Shown: piece by piece, positions 42,817 through 52,597 of the stretch
Layout: each line of letters starts with the position of its first letter
Position numbering within the stretch: the first letter of the stretch is position 1
Assembly: GCA_903869675.1 (NCBI GenBank)
Contig: CAIQAB010000010.1
Span: 1-64,000 of the forward strand
Direction: 5' to 3'
Length of the DNA: 64,000 bases
Source of the DNA: an uncultured Verrucomicrobiota bacterium
GTDB lineage: Bacteria > Verrucomicrobiota > Verrucomicrobiia > Opitutales > Opitutaceae
Program-made: the position numbers and the translations under genes
The notes under the pieces: model-generated
What the model was told of the DNA's origin: nothing
Databases searched by the model: none
Seen by the model: the letters and a program-made list of their open reading frames with translations, nothing else

Positions 42817-45456
42817 TCAGCGTTTTTTAAACAGCATCTGTGGGGCTGTTTCGAGCTGGCCGCGGGTAACGCCGATCTGGTTGAGGAGCTTCAGCTCGCG
42901 CCACAGCTCGGCCCCGGAAAGCGTGCCGCGGAGCAGCTTGTGGTAGGCACGCGCCGTGCGTAGCACCTCCTCGGGCGCTTCATCGACAAATTCGATTCGG
43001 AAGTGGCGTGCGCCAAGCCCGAGCAGGCGGTCGGCGAACTCGGCTCCAGTCTGAGCCCTTGGGTTAAAAACGGTGTTCCGGCAGCCGGCGTCGGCTTTCA
43101 GTGGCAACAGCGCGCCGACCCGATCGCGCAGCGCCACGCGGTGTTTTTCGCAGGGCCGGCCGCAGTCGTGGTAATCTTTTCCAGTCGAGAGAAAGGCGCA
43201 GAACACGCAGTGTTCCATGTGAAACATCGGCATGTGCTGGTGCAGGGTCAGCTCGAACCAGGCGGGAGGGGCTCCGCGCAGCAGGGATTCCAGCTGGGCG
43301 ACATTCAGGTCGTAGCTGGCGGTCACCCGCTCCAAACGGTATTTAGACAGGTAATACTCGGCGGCGAGCGGGTTGGCGACGTTGAGGGAAAAATCGCCGC
43401 GCAGCCGGAGGCTAGGGGCGGCGGAGGGGAAGAAACGCAGGTGCTCGTGGTTGCGGGCGAGGATGCCATCGGGTTCGGCGGAAAGGACCTGCTTCAGGAT
43501 CCACTCCTCGCCGGGTTTGAAGACGCGCGGCGGGGCGAGCCAGATCGCCGGCGCCAGCGGCGCCGGAATATCCGATGTCCAATGCCCGATGACCGAAGTG
43601 CAAGCGGTCCGCCACTGGCGGAATTTGGCGACGGCCTCGCGGTAGTGTTTGGGGTTTTCGAACTCGCAGTAGAGGTCGGCAAACGGGACCTCGGCGGCGA
43701 GGGCGGCGTCGAGCTGGCCGAAGTCGCGGACGTAGAGAATCAGTGCGGGCGGTTGAGAAGGGGCGGCAAGCTCCGGCGGACGCGCCAGCGTGGTGTCCCC
43801 GCCTTCGATCAACTGCCAGCGGCGAGGCTGGGCGCGCAGTTGCTCGAGGCGGGCGGCGGCGTCACGGCGCAGTCGGTTAAGTTCGCTAGTCGGGAGCATG
43901 ACTGCGCCCTCGAGGCGGCTGTCCAGACTGGCGAGGTGAAAGGGTGTCCCGCCGAGCCGGCCGAGTTGGTCGCGGAGTCGCTCGTCGGTGAGGGGGCGTT
44001 GGTCGGAGGGGGCGGCCTCGAGCGGGAGCGCGGAGGCTTCGCGAACCACGTGACCGGCGCCGTCATCGAGGATCAGGGTGAGGGGGGCACCGGCGTGGCC
44101 GTGGACCTCGGCGGAGATGGGGCGGGTCTGGCGGATTTTTTCGCCGGCGAAGGTGGCGCGCAGTTCGCGGTCGAGGGCGGGATCGTTGGTTTTCCAGACG
44201 CGGTGGCCGGGGCGGATTTTTTTGAAATCGAGGTCGCCGTGGCCGAAGCGGAGCACGCTCTCGCCGGAGCGGGCGTCGAGGGTGGACTGGTAGATGCGCC
44301 CGCCTTCCTCGCCGGCGGCGGGGTTACCGGCATCGAACACCACGCCGTCGCCCGGCTTGGCGGGGGCGACGAGTTTCAGCGCCACGTGGTCGGGGCCGAC
44401 GCGCGTGACTTGGCCGAGGAACACGCCCCGCTTGGTGCCGAAGCGACCGTGGGCGAGTTCCTGATTGTTGATACCGTTGAACCAGCCCGGGTAGAGGCCT
44501 CGGGAGAAGGCCATGTTCAGCTCGTATTTCGCCTGGCCCGGGTCAAAGGAGGGGGACGGGGCTTCGCCGTTTAGCTCGGCCAGCACGCGGTCGAGGGCCT
44601 GCCGGTAGGTGCGGGTGATGCTGGCGACGTATTCGGGGGATTTAAGGCGTCCCTCGATTTTCAGGGAAGCGACACCGGCGCGGACGAGCTGAGGCAGCAC
44701 GTCGAGGCCGGCGAGATCTTGGGGGCTGAGCAGGTATTGGCGGTCGCCGAGATCGACTTTTTCGCCGTCGCGCACGAGCTCGTAAGGCATGCGGCAGGCC
44801 TGGGCGCATTCGCCCCGGTTGGCGGAGCGACCGCCGAGTGATTCGCTGGTCAGGCACTGGCCGGAATAGGCTACGCAGAGCGCGCCGTGCACAAAAACCT
44901 CGAGCGGCAGGGGGGCTTCGCCCGGGGCGAGGGCGGCGCGCTGGGCGGCTTGTATGTGCTCGATCTCCTTGAGTGAGTTTTCGCGGGCCAGGACCACGAG
45001 TTCGGCGCCGAGATCGCGGGCGAAGGCCACGCCGGCATCGTTGGTCACGGTCATCTGGGTGGAGCCGTGGATGGGGAAATCCGGGGAGAGGCGGCGGATC
45101 AGGCGGCAGATGCCTACATCCTGGACGATGGCGGCGTCGACGCCGGCGGCGATTATGGCGCGCAGGTAGTCGGCGGCGTCATCCAGTTCGTTGGCGAAGA
45201 CGAGGGTATTGAACGTCACGTAGCCGCGCACGCCACGACGGTGGAGAAAGGCCATCAAGGCGGGCAGGTCGGCCACGGTGAAGTTGTGGGCGCGCATGCG
45301 GGCATTGAAGCGCTCAAGGCCGAAGAAAATGGCGTCGGCGCCGTTCTCCACGGCGGCGCGGGCGCACTCCCAGTCGCCGGCGGGCGCGAGCAACTCCGGC
45401 CGGGCGTAGCGGGTCTGGGCGGGTGCGGGCGATGGGGAAGGGACGTAGGCGGACAT
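42817..45456 (-). CDS. U32-family protein with C-terminal DUF3656-like region, RlhA-like
   Basis: The 879-residue protein (ATG 45456; the longer frame begins with TTG) starts with a collagenase-like U32 domain: PELLAPAGDWECARAAVENGADAIFFGL, ITNDAGVAFARDLGAELVVLAREN-like blocks, and VFVHGALCVAYSGQCLTSE with CAQACRMPYEL, the Cys set seen in U32 iron-sulfur hydroxylases. E. coli RlhA hydroxylates a 23S rRNA cytidine and related UbiU/UbiV hydroxylate ubiquinone precursors. The C-terminal half (about residues 420-879) matches RlhA-type long proteins and contains further Cys (FHMEHCVFCAFLSTG, DCGRPCEKH). RNA hydroxylation is the best guess. Confidence 0.8.
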   Translation of the reverse strand: MSAYVPSPSPAPAQTRYARPELLAPAGDWECARAAVENGADAIFFGLERFNARMRAHNFTVADLPALMAFLHRRGVRGYVTFNTLVFANELDDAADYLRAIIAAGVDAAIVQDVGICRLIRRLSPDFPIHGSTQMTVTNDAGVAFARDLGAELVVLARENSLKEIEHIQAAQRAALAPGEAPLPLEVFVHGALCVAYSGQCLTSESLGGRSANRGECAQACRMPYELVRDGEKVDLGDRQYLLSPQDLAGLDVLPQLVRAGVASLKIEGRLKSPEYVASITRTYRQALDRVLAELNGEAPSPSFDPGQAKYELNMAFSRGLYPGWFNGINNQELAHGRFGTKRGVFLGQVTRVGPDHVALKLVAPAKPGDGVVFDAGNPAAGEEGGRIYQSTLDARSGESVLRFGHGDLDFKKIRPGHRVWKTNDPALDRELRATFAGEKIRQTRPISAEVHGHAGAPLTLILDDGAGHVVREASALPLEAAPSDQRPLTDERLRDQLGRLGGTPFHLASLDSRLEGAVMLPTSELNRLRRDAAARLEQLRAQPRRWQLIEGGDTTLARPPELAAPSQPPALILYVRDFGQLDAALAAEVPFADLYCEFENPKHYREAVAKFRQWRTACTSVIGHWTSDIPAPLAPAIWLAPPRVFKPGEEWILKQVLSAEPDGILARNHEHLRFFPSAAPSLRLRGDFSLNVANPLAAEYYLSKYRLERVTASYDLNVAQLESLLRGAPPAWFELTLHQHMPMFHMEHCVFCAFLSTGKDYHDCGRPCEKHRVALRDRVGALLPLKADAGCRNTVFNPRAQTGAEFADRLLGLGARHFRIEFVDEAPEEVLRTARAYHKLLRGTLSGAELWRELKLLNQIGVTRGQLETAPQMLFKKR

Positions 45457-45808
45457 CGGCGGCAAGGTGGGGGCCGGACAGGACGGCGCAAGCCCGTTGG
45501 GCGAACTCGCCTCTAGGCGATGGTTTTTCCAGGGCGCTTTTAGCGGGCGGCGGCTTCGTCCGGAGGGGGCTCCGGAACGCGAGCCAGCCCCGAGGTTCGC
45601 TGGGTTGGGGCCTGCGGGGGCAGCAAGGGCAGGCCGGCTTAAAACAAGAGCGGGGCGAACGGGTGGCTGGGTTGTTTTCGCATCTGTTTTAGTCCCAGTT
45701 GCAAGGGAGTATAGATAGGTGCGTATTTGCTGCTGAGGGTGGACAAATCCTTGCGCCCGGAGTTGCGCCGGACGTCGGAGTTATTACCTGTCATCTGTTT
45801 ATTCGTCC
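45457..45808. other. 352-bp intergenic region with one strong hairpin
   Basis: Divergent region between the U32 gene and the polyprenyl synthase. A perfect hairpin TCCGGAG-GGGG-CTCCGGA lies at 45559-45576. A TTGCAA and a TATAGAT within the segment around 45700-45720 might belong to a promoter for the synthase, but spacing is not convincing. I see no gene or RNA I can name. Confidence 0.4.
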
Positions 45809-46828
45809 ATGACCGTTCCTGCGTCCACCTCTTCCGTTGTTTCTTCCCGAGATTTTGCCGGTATTTTTTCCCAAGTGGCTCCGCACATGGCGGCGTTGGA
45901 CCGCTTTCTTCATGAGCAGTTGGATTCCTTTGAGCCGGAGATCCGGGCGATGGCGGACTATTGCATCGATACCTCAGGCAAACGCATCCGCCCGGCGCTG
46001 GTTTTCTTCAGCGGATGGTCTGAAGCCAAGGTCCCCGCCCCCGGGCTAGTGAAGGTGGCGGCGGTGGTAGAGCTCGTCCACCTCGCGACCCTCGTGCATG
46101 ACGACATCATGGACGAGGCGGATGTGCGTCGTGGGCGGCCGACGGCAGCGCGCAAATACGGTGCGGCGGCGGCGGTTTTGCTAGGGGATGCGCTCTTCGC
46201 CCATGCCCTGCACCTCGCCTCGCTCTTTCCCACCACCGAGGTGTGTCGGGCGGTGAGCGAATCGACTCGCAAGGTTTGCGCGGGCGAGATCGTGCAGACA
46301 ATGCGCCGGCGGACGGTGGGTATCACGCGAGCGGATTACGACCGGGTGATTGATCTCAAGACGGCGGAGCTTTTTCGCGTCTCCTGTGCGCTGGGGGCGA
46401 GGCTGGGCGGGTATCCCGAGGCATTTGTGAACGCGGCGGCGCGCTTTGGCCGGCACCTCGGCATTGCTTACCAGATCTACGACGATCTGGCGGATTTTTT
46501 TGGGCGGGAGCAGCGAATCGGCAAAACCCTCGGCACGGATCTGGCGAGCGGCAAGCTGACCCTGCCTTTGCTATTTTTGCGTGACCGTCTGCCCCCGGAT
46601 CAACGGGCGGCTTTGGAGGCCGAGTTGGAGGGGCGCGTTGCGCCGCGCCTTGAGCAACGGTTGGTCGAGATGGGGGAACACGGGGTATTTTTAGCGGTGA
46701 CGGGCGAAATTGAGGCTCAGTTGGTTCGCGCGGAGGCCGCGCTTCTTGAGCATCCGGACCTGGCGCCGGCGGGGCATCTCGCGGCCTTGCCGCTGGTCTT
46801 GCGGGCGCAGGTAGCGGCGCTGGGCTGA
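45809..46828 (+). CDS. ispB: Polyprenyl diphosphate synthase (octaprenyl-type)
   Basis: The 339-residue enzyme condenses isopentenyl units into long-chain prenyl diphosphates for quinones. Both aspartate-rich motifs are present: first LVHDDIMDEADVRRG (about residues 93-107) and second QIYDDLADFFG (about 215-225), with KTLGTDLASGKLTLPLL in the C-terminal half and GKRIRPALVFF for substrate. Ala/His-containing residues before the first motif (VHLATLV) suit long-chain products, so octaprenyl or a near chain length is most likely. Geranylgeranyl synthase is the alternative. It stands on its own transcript before the sigma factor. Confidence 0.88.
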   Translation: MTVPASTSSVVSSRDFAGIFSQVAPHMAALDRFLHEQLDSFEPEIRAMADYCIDTSGKRIRPALVFFSGWSEAKVPAPGLVKVAAVVELVHLATLVHDDIMDEADVRRGRPTAARKYGAAAAVLLGDALFAHALHLASLFPTTEVCRAVSESTRKVCAGEIVQTMRRRTVGITRADYDRVIDLKTAELFRVSCALGARLGGYPEAFVNAAARFGRHLGIAYQIYDDLADFFGREQRIGKTLGTDLASGKLTLPLLFLRDRLPPDQRAALEAELEGRVAPRLEQRLVEMGEHGVFLAVTGEIEAQLVRAEAALLEHPDLAPAGHLAALPLVLRAQVAALG

Positions 46829-46865
46829 AGCACCCGCGCCGGCACGCATCGCGCAGAGGGTTGCC

Positions 46866-47540
46866 ATGGCGGGCGGCGTTTGTATTGTATCCCAGCCTAA
46901 TATGCTCAGTTCCACCTCAACTCTCGACGCCACCGTGGACGCCGGGGCGGAGCGTCGCCGCGAGGCGGAGGCGGATCGTATTCTGGTTGAACGCGTTCAG
47001 GCTGGGGAGGTGGAGCGCTTCGACCGGCTTGTAGGCAAATACCGCGAACGTATCTGGGCAGTGATCTACCACATGACCTCCAATCGCGAGGATGCCTCCG
47101 ATTTGACGCAGGACGCCTTCATCAAGGCATTCCAGTCGATCAACCGTTTCCAAGGGCAGTCGTCTTTTTTCACTTGGCTCTACCGCATCGCGGTCAACGG
47201 GACTTTGAACCATTTGCAGAAAAACAAGCTCAGGCGGTTTTTCAGCTTGGAGAAAATCCGTGACGAAGAGCCGGTGGCCAACCTGCTCGACCAACTGGCG
47301 GATCCGGGCGATGCCTCCGACCGCCGGGCTTGTCTCTCCGAGCTCCAACAAAAATTGAACGAGGCGATGCAGAAACTGTCTAACAAACATCGCACTGTGG
47401 TTACCCTTTTTGAAATCGACGGCCTTTCGCACGAGGAAATCGCTGAAATTACCGGCACCTCGGTGGGCACCGTTCGCTCCCGTTTGCACTACGCCAAGCA
47501 ACTCATGCAGAGTGATTTAAAGGAATATCTTGGAACATGA
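46866..47540 (+). CDS. ECF-type RNA polymerase sigma factor
   Basis: The 224-residue sigma-70 family member has region 2 (DRLVGKYRERIWAVIYHMTSNREDASDLTQDAFIKAFQSINRF, with the -10-binding FFTWLYRIAVN) at about residues 55-120 and region 4 (LSHEEIAEITGTSVGTVRSRLHYAK) at about 178-202. No region 1.1 or 3 is seen, so it is extracytoplasmic-function type. The extreme N-terminus is uncertain: ATG 46866 gives MAGGVCIV, while ATG 46902 (MLSSTSTL) is a plausible alternative. The stop overlaps the next gene by four bases, which suggests that gene encodes its partner. Promoter targets cannot be read here. Confidence 0.88.
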   Translation: MAGGVCIVSQPNMLSSTSTLDATVDAGAERRREAEADRILVERVQAGEVERFDRLVGKYRERIWAVIYHMTSNREDASDLTQDAFIKAFQSINRFQGQSSFFTWLYRIAVNGTLNHLQKNKLRRFFSLEKIRDEEPVANLLDQLADPGDASDRRACLSELQQKLNEAMQKLSNKHRTVVTLFEIDGLSHEEIAEITGTSVGTVRSRLHYAKQLMQSDLKEYLGT

Positions 47541-48397
47541 GTGATCCCATGAAAACCCGCACTAAGCCCACCCTGGATGATCTCTTCGCCGTGAAACGGG
47601 CGGAGCGCCCGGATGAATCTTTTTGGAACGACTTCGAGCGCGGGCTCAGGCAAAAACAGCTTGCGGCGATCGTGTTGCCTCGCCCGTGGTGGCACGCGCC
47701 GAGTCTTTGGGCGCGCAAGGCTGCGCCCTATGGCGGTTTCGCGGCGGCGGCAGCGGCGCTGGCCTTGGCTTTTGCCACGCTTCGGTCCCCGGTGGCGGTT
47801 GAAGGCCGTTTGACTTCGCTTCGTCCGGCTGTCTCCGCGCAAGCGGCTTCGGCGCCAGCAGTCAAAGGCGCTATGCTTAGCCAGGAAGTCTCCCCGTCCG
47901 CGACGGGTGTGAATGCCTCCGCGGCCGTCGAAGTGGCTGCAGCGGCCATGGCTGTTGGAGTATCACCCGATACGGCGCCCGCATTGGCGGCAGCCGATGA
48001 CGGGGTCGCGGTCACTCCGGCTGAGTCCGGGAAAAGTTTGAACCCGACCGCGGCGACGCTGGCCCAGACGGTGACGGCCCCTGCAGCAGCCGATCCCCTC
48101 TTTGTGGCCGAGCCGGTGGTGGCCGAGCCTTTGGCGCTGATGCCGGAGGCTTCCCTCGCGGATGCCCCCTTGCCGGCGACTTTGGCGGATGGCGTGGTCA
48201 TCGAGCCGCCGGCGGTTATACATACGCGGCATGATCGCCTCTTGGCCAAAGCCTTGGAGGAAACGCCGGGTGAGGAAGACCGTTCGTTGTCCCAAGTTCG
48301 CGAACGAGTGGTGCACCGTCTGGCCGACGGCGAAGAACTCTACGCTTCGATTACACGGTTAGGCCTGAGCGGTGACCGGCTTTCCCTGAAGTTCTGA
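47537..48397 (+). CDS. Ala-rich membrane protein coupled to the ECF sigma factor, possible anti-sigma factor
   Basis: The 286-residue protein overlaps the sigma factor gene by ATGA. It has a short cytoplasmic part (about 1-55: LDDLFAVKRAERPDESFWNDFERGLRQK), one membrane segment (about 63-82, GGFAAAAAALALAFATL) and a long Ala/Val/Pro-rich region outside. The last about 55 residues (HDRLLAKALEETPGEEDRSLSQVRERVVHRL) are charged and conserved-looking. This topology, with a short inner domain, one transmembrane helix and an outer sensor, is that of membrane anti-sigma factors, but no ZAS or RskA motif is recognisable. The assignment is by context; a cognate-but-unrelated membrane protein remains possible. 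Confidence 0.55.
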   Translation: MSDPMKTRTKPTLDDLFAVKRAERPDESFWNDFERGLRQKQLAAIVLPRPWWHAPSLWARKAAPYGGFAAAAAALALAFATLRSPVAVEGRLTSLRPAVSAQAASAPAVKGAMLSQEVSPSATGVNASAAVEVAAAAMAVGVSPDTAPALAAADDGVAVTPAESGKSLNPTAATLAQTVTAPAAADPLFVAEPVVAEPLALMPEASLADAPLPATLADGVVIEPPAVIHTRHDRLLAKALEETPGEEDRSLSQVRERVVHRLADGEELYASITRLGLSGDRLSLKF

Positions 48398-48593
48398 GCC
48401 GGGCTGGCTGGACGCGGGTCTGGCTTTTAGTCGGGGGGAGACGGGCTAAAGGTGGAGTCCGGCAGCGCGAGCGGGTTGGGCCATGTCTCGCGCTCGAACA
48501 GGAACCCTGCAACCGGGCCAAGCACGATACCGCAACGCCGCGGGTGGCGAGCGGTGGTGCGCGTTCAGCCCGGTCCGGGCGTGGTGGGCGGGA

Positions 48594-51221
48594 TTACTCC
48601 GCGCGCAACTCGAGGCGGGCGGAGGGCAGGCCTTCGGACCGCACCGTGACGGTGAGCGGGCCGGGGGCGCCAGACCGGCCGCGCACCATGGCGAGGGCGA
48701 GGCCGTTGAAGGTTTTGCGTTCGGGGGATTGGAAGGATTCGAAGCTGGTGGCGTCGCCGTTGTCGGTCGCGATCACATCGCCGGGGCCCTCCACGGAGAA
48801 AACGAGGGGGATTTTGGCGCGGGGCACGGGCACGCCGGCGGCGTCCACTACCTGGGCGGTGACGAAGGCTAGATCGCGTCCTTCGGCGCGGACAATGGGG
48901 GCTTCGGCGCTCAGGCGCAGGGCGGCGGCGGGCCCGGCGGTGCGGCGTGTATCCTCGGCCCAGCGGGCGCCGTTTTTGTAGGCGACGGCACGGAGTTCGC
49001 CGGGCTGGTAGACGATGTCGTTCCAGCGCAGGCGGTATTCGCCGGGGCCGCGTTTTTTCCGGCCTAACGACACGCCGTTCAGGAATAATTCGGCTTCGTC
49101 GCCGGACGTGTAGAGGTGGACGGGTGTGACTTGCCCTTCTCGGCCGGGCCAGGACCAATGCGGGAGCAGGTGCGCCATGGGCAACTCGGGGCGCCAGCGG
49201 GCCTGGTAGGAGTAATAGCGGTCCTTGGGGAAGCCTGCGAGGTCGACGATGCCGAAGTAGCTGGAGCGGGAGGGCACGCGGATCTTGCCCAACGAAGCGA
49301 GTTCGGCGGCGGCGCGCTCGCGGGCGGCGGGGTCGGTGTAGTTGAGCAGGTTGGTGGCGTCGTCGTTGTAGGGGGTGGGCTCGCCAAGGTAGTCGAAGCC
49401 GGTCCAGACGAACTCCCCCAGGACGAAGGGATTTTTATCTTGGCCGGCGAATTCCCGGTCGGGTGGGGTGGCCCAGCGCGGGGCGCTCAGGTCGTAGCTG
49501 CTCACTTGAAAATCCGCCTGGCCGGCCGATTGATCATCAACGACGGGGAAAACGTATTCGCCGCGCGAGCTGATGGTGGAGGCGGTCTCGCTGCCCAAAA
49601 CCGGCTGGCGGGGATGGCGGGCATGGAAGACGGGGTATTCTTCCGGCTTGTAGTTGTAGCCGACGATATCCACCGCCGTATTGAAGCCATTGTAGCCGGA
49701 CCAGGTGTGGTTGAAGCCGGCGGTGATGGGACGGGTGCGATCTTCCTCGCGGACGAGGCCGGCGAGGCGGGTGGCGAGTTTCCAGCCGACGGAGTTGTGT
49801 TGCTCCACGATCTCGTTGCCGATGCTCCACATGACCACCGACGGGTGATTGCGGTCACGGCGGACCATGGCGCGCAGGTCGGCCTCGTGCCACCAGGGGA
49901 AATCGAGCGAGTAGTCATTTTTTACCTTGGCCATGGCCCAGGCGTCGAAGGATTCCACCATGACGACAAGGCCGAGGCGGTCGCAGAGGTCGAGGAGCTC
50001 GGGGGCAGGGGGATTGTGCGAGGTGCGGATGGCATTGACGCCCATCTCGCGGAGGATGCGGAGCTGTCGGGCGAGGGCGGATACGTTGACGGCCGCGCCG
50101 AGGGCGCCGAGGTCGTGGTGCTGGCAGACGCCGTTGAGTTTCAGCACTTCGCCGTTCAGGATGAGGCCTCGTTGGGGGTCGACGGCGAGGGAGCGGATAC
50201 CGAAGGGGGTTTCCACCTGGTCGATCACGGCGCCATCGCGCGAGATGGTGGTGATGGCGACGTAGCGATGGGGTGCGCCGGGGCGCCAGAGCCGGGGCGA
50301 TTCCACGCGCAGGCAGAAGCTGGTCTGGCGCGGCAGGCCGGGCTTGACCTCCAAGTCTTGCGGTTGGGCGCGTGAGACCGGCTCGACGGCGGGATGCCCG
50401 TCGCTGTCGAGAGCGTGGAGGGCGACGGATGCGCTCAGGCGTTTGGCGGCCTCGGCACCGTGGTTTTCCAGTTCGATCCGCACATCGACGATGGCAGATT
50501 CGGCGGATACCGCGGGAGTCGTGATGAACACGCCCCAAGTCGCGATGTGGACCGGAGCGGTTTTGACCAAGCGGACGTGACGGTAGAGGCCGCCGCCGGG
50601 ATACCAGCGCGAGGAATCGGGCGGGTTGTCGAGGCGGATGGCGAGGGTGTTGTCGGCGCCGGGCCGGGCGTAGGGGGTGAGGTCAAGGGAGAAGGACGAG
50701 TAGCCGTAGGGCCAGCCGCCGACGAACCGGCCGTTCAACCACACGGCGGAATGGGACATGGCGCCGTCGATCTCGAGGGCTAGCCGAGTCCCGGGTGCGG
50801 AGGTGGGCAGCGCGAAGGTTTTCCGATACCATCCGGTGCCATGCCAGGGGAGTTTGCCGGTCTCGCCGGGCAGATTTTGGTCGAAGGGGCCTTCGATACC
50901 CCAGTCGTGGGGCAGGTCGAGCGAGCGCCAGCTGGAGTCGTCGTAGCCGGGTTGGATGCAGGCGAGGGCTGAGCCGGGCTCGGCGCCTTCGGGGCGAATG
51001 CGGGGAGCGGGGAGGTAGTTGGAGAATGCATTGGTCTGCGGCAACAGCCAGGGGCGCAGGGCCTCGCGGGACAGGTCGGTGCCCACGGGTTCGGGGTCGT
51101 GGCGGTGGAAGCGCCAGCCGGAGTCGAGGGCGAGGCTCTCTCTTGGGGAGGCGGCATCGGCGAAAGCAGACGCGGTTGCGCACACAAGGAACAGGCAGGC
51201 GGTGAAGGGATTGAAGCGCAT
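48594..51221 (-). CDS. Glycoside hydrolase family 2 beta-galactosidase-like, secreted
   Basis: The 875-residue protein has a Sec signal (FTACLFLVCATASAFAD) and the GH2 architecture: sugar-binding domain (WRFHRHDP, LPHDW), immunoglobulin-like domain, then a TIM barrel. The acid/base Glu lies in VMWSIGNE, the nucleophile in VLGSETAS, and FVWTGFDYLGEP closes the active site. HDLGALGAAVN and RTSHNPP are typical GH2 substrate-pocket blocks. C-terminal Ig-like domains include AYKNGARWAEDTRR and TAQVVDAAGVPVP. A beta-galactosidase or beta-galacturonidase acting on rhamnogalacturonan side chains fits the neighbours. The upstream in-frame extension is rejected in favour of ATG 51221. Confidence 0.88.
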   Translation of the reverse strand: MRFNPFTACLFLVCATASAFADAASPRESLALDSGWRFHRHDPEPVGTDLSREALRPWLLPQTNAFSNYLPAPRIRPEGAEPGSALACIQPGYDDSSWRSLDLPHDWGIEGPFDQNLPGETGKLPWHGTGWYRKTFALPTSAPGTRLALEIDGAMSHSAVWLNGRFVGGWPYGYSSFSLDLTPYARPGADNTLAIRLDNPPDSSRWYPGGGLYRHVRLVKTAPVHIATWGVFITTPAVSAESAIVDVRIELENHGAEAAKRLSASVALHALDSDGHPAVEPVSRAQPQDLEVKPGLPRQTSFCLRVESPRLWRPGAPHRYVAITTISRDGAVIDQVETPFGIRSLAVDPQRGLILNGEVLKLNGVCQHHDLGALGAAVNVSALARQLRILREMGVNAIRTSHNPPAPELLDLCDRLGLVVMVESFDAWAMAKVKNDYSLDFPWWHEADLRAMVRRDRNHPSVVMWSIGNEIVEQHNSVGWKLATRLAGLVREEDRTRPITAGFNHTWSGYNGFNTAVDIVGYNYKPEEYPVFHARHPRQPVLGSETASTISSRGEYVFPVVDDQSAGQADFQVSSYDLSAPRWATPPDREFAGQDKNPFVLGEFVWTGFDYLGEPTPYNDDATNLLNYTDPAARERAAAELASLGKIRVPSRSSYFGIVDLAGFPKDRYYSYQARWRPELPMAHLLPHWSWPGREGQVTPVHLYTSGDEAELFLNGVSLGRKKRGPGEYRLRWNDIVYQPGELRAVAYKNGARWAEDTRRTAGPAAALRLSAEAPIVRAEGRDLAFVTAQVVDAAGVPVPRAKIPLVFSVEGPGDVIATDNGDATSFESFQSPERKTFNGLALAMVRGRSGAPGPLTVTVRSEGLPSARLELRAE

Positions 51222-51249
51222 GGTGGTATCGGAAGAGGGTGGTGGGTAT

Positions 51250-52590
51250 TTAGTGTCCGTCCCCGTCGGGGATACGGACTTCGGTGGCGGGAGGGCTAGG
51301 GGGCAAGGCGAAGCTGGCCGGCGGCGAAGGCCAGTCCGGGTTGTAGCTCGAAATATCCGGGCCAAGACGCAGGGCGAGGGCAGGGATTTCGGCGCGGATG
51401 CCTTCCACGATGCAGCGGGCCAGGGAATAGGCTCCGTAGGGGCTGAAATGGGTGTCGTCCTTCACGTCCTTGTCTTGCCCGGGATAGGCGCCGCCCGCGA
51501 AGTGAACAAAGGCCAGCTTTGATTCTTCCGGGCCCAGGGCGGTGAGCAGGCGGCGGCTCATTTCATGGAGGTCGATCAGGGGCACGTGTTGTTCCCTGGC
51601 TACTTGCCGGACCGCGACGGGGTAGTCGCCGAGGGTGTCGATCAGGATCCCGCGATCGAAGCGGCGGCGATACATCGACGTGACGAGGACGGGTTCGCCG
51701 CCCTGGGCACGAATCACGCGGATGTAGCTGCGCAGGTCGTCAGCGTAGGTGGTAAAGGGGCCCACGCCTTCGCCTTTTTCCTTCATATCATTATGACCGA
51801 ATTGGATGAAAACGTAGTCGCCTGCCTTTAGCGTGGAGAGGATTTTTTCGAGGCGGTTCGATTTGCGGAACGAGGCAAGGGAGAGGCCGGACTCGGCGTG
51901 GTTGGCGATCGCGACGCCGGCGGGGAAAAACCGCGGGAGCATCTGGCCCCAAGCGGCCCAGGGTTCGCCGGGTTGGTCAGTGACGGTGGAGTCGCCGGCG
52001 AGGTAGATTGTGAGGGCGGCATCATTGCGCTGGATCTCCAGACTGGCGACGGCGGGATGGGCGCCGTTGAACTCTAGGGTTAGGCGTCGATCCCAGTGGG
52101 GCACACCGTGTTCGCGCGGTTTCAGGCTGACGCTCCGCCCGTCGGGCAAGGCGGGAGTGCGGATGTTGACGGTGAAAGTCCTCGTTTGCACTTCGCCGGC
52201 CACGGTGGTCAGCGACTCGATCATGAGGCGGCGCGTCTCGGCTTTCACGGTGTTCTCGGCAGCGGCGGCGGGGTTCCCAAGGCGGAGGGTGACGTCGTAG
52301 TTGCCCTCGGGCAGGTCGATAGCGAATGAAAATGGACCATTCCCGACCAGCGCGTCCTGCCGGGCCTCGATTGGCGAGGGGGTGGCGGGTATTTTGGCAG
52401 CGGTGACGCCGGACGCCGAGACAAGGCCATAGCCCCGCGTGGCGGTGTAAAGGGTGTCGGGACTGACGGAGGTCCAGCCTGGGGCGGCGGGGCCGGGGCC
52501 GAAATCGAAACGCAGTGCCGGGTTGTCGGCGAGGGCGGTGGTGCCGAGTGCGAGGCTCCCGAGGAGGAGGCGGAGGGCGGCGGGTAACAT
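51250..52590 (-). CDS. Rhamnogalacturonan acetylesterase-like SGNH hydrolase (CE12 type)
   Basis: A 446-residue secreted esterase from ATG 52590 (signal LPAALRLLLGSLALGTTALAD). An N-terminal beta domain of about 180 residues (LRFDFGPGPAAPGW ... VTLRLGN) precedes the SGNH hydrolase. The blocks are YLAGDSTVTD with the catalytic Ser (about 210), FIQFGHNDMKE (block III) and DDTHFSPYGAYSLARCIVEGI (block V with the Asp-His pair). CE12 enzymes remove acetyl groups from rhamnogalacturonan I so that lyases can act. It is 8 bp from the lyase-like gene, so they are probably co-transcribed. Confidence 0.85.
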   Translation of the reverse strand: MLPAALRLLLGSLALGTTALADNPALRFDFGPGPAAPGWTSVSPDTLYTATRGYGLVSASGVTAAKIPATPSPIEARQDALVGNGPFSFAIDLPEGNYDVTLRLGNPAAAAENTVKAETRRLMIESLTTVAGEVQTRTFTVNIRTPALPDGRSVSLKPREHGVPHWDRRLTLEFNGAHPAVASLEIQRNDAALTIYLAGDSTVTDQPGEPWAAWGQMLPRFFPAGVAIANHAESGLSLASFRKSNRLEKILSTLKAGDYVFIQFGHNDMKEKGEGVGPFTTYADDLRSYIRVIRAQGGEPVLVTSMYRRRFDRGILIDTLGDYPVAVRQVAREQHVPLIDLHEMSRRLLTALGPEESKLAFVHFAGGAYPGQDKDVKDDTHFSPYGAYSLARCIVEGIRAEIPALALRLGPDISSYNPDWPSPPASFALPPSPPATEVRIPDGDGH

Positions 52591-52597
52591 CTGCAAC

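Noticed and set aside
43003-44574. Plus-strand 523-codon frame opposite the U32 gene
   Set aside because: Same antisense effect; the U32 protein has conserved Cys motifs and the opposite frame has none.
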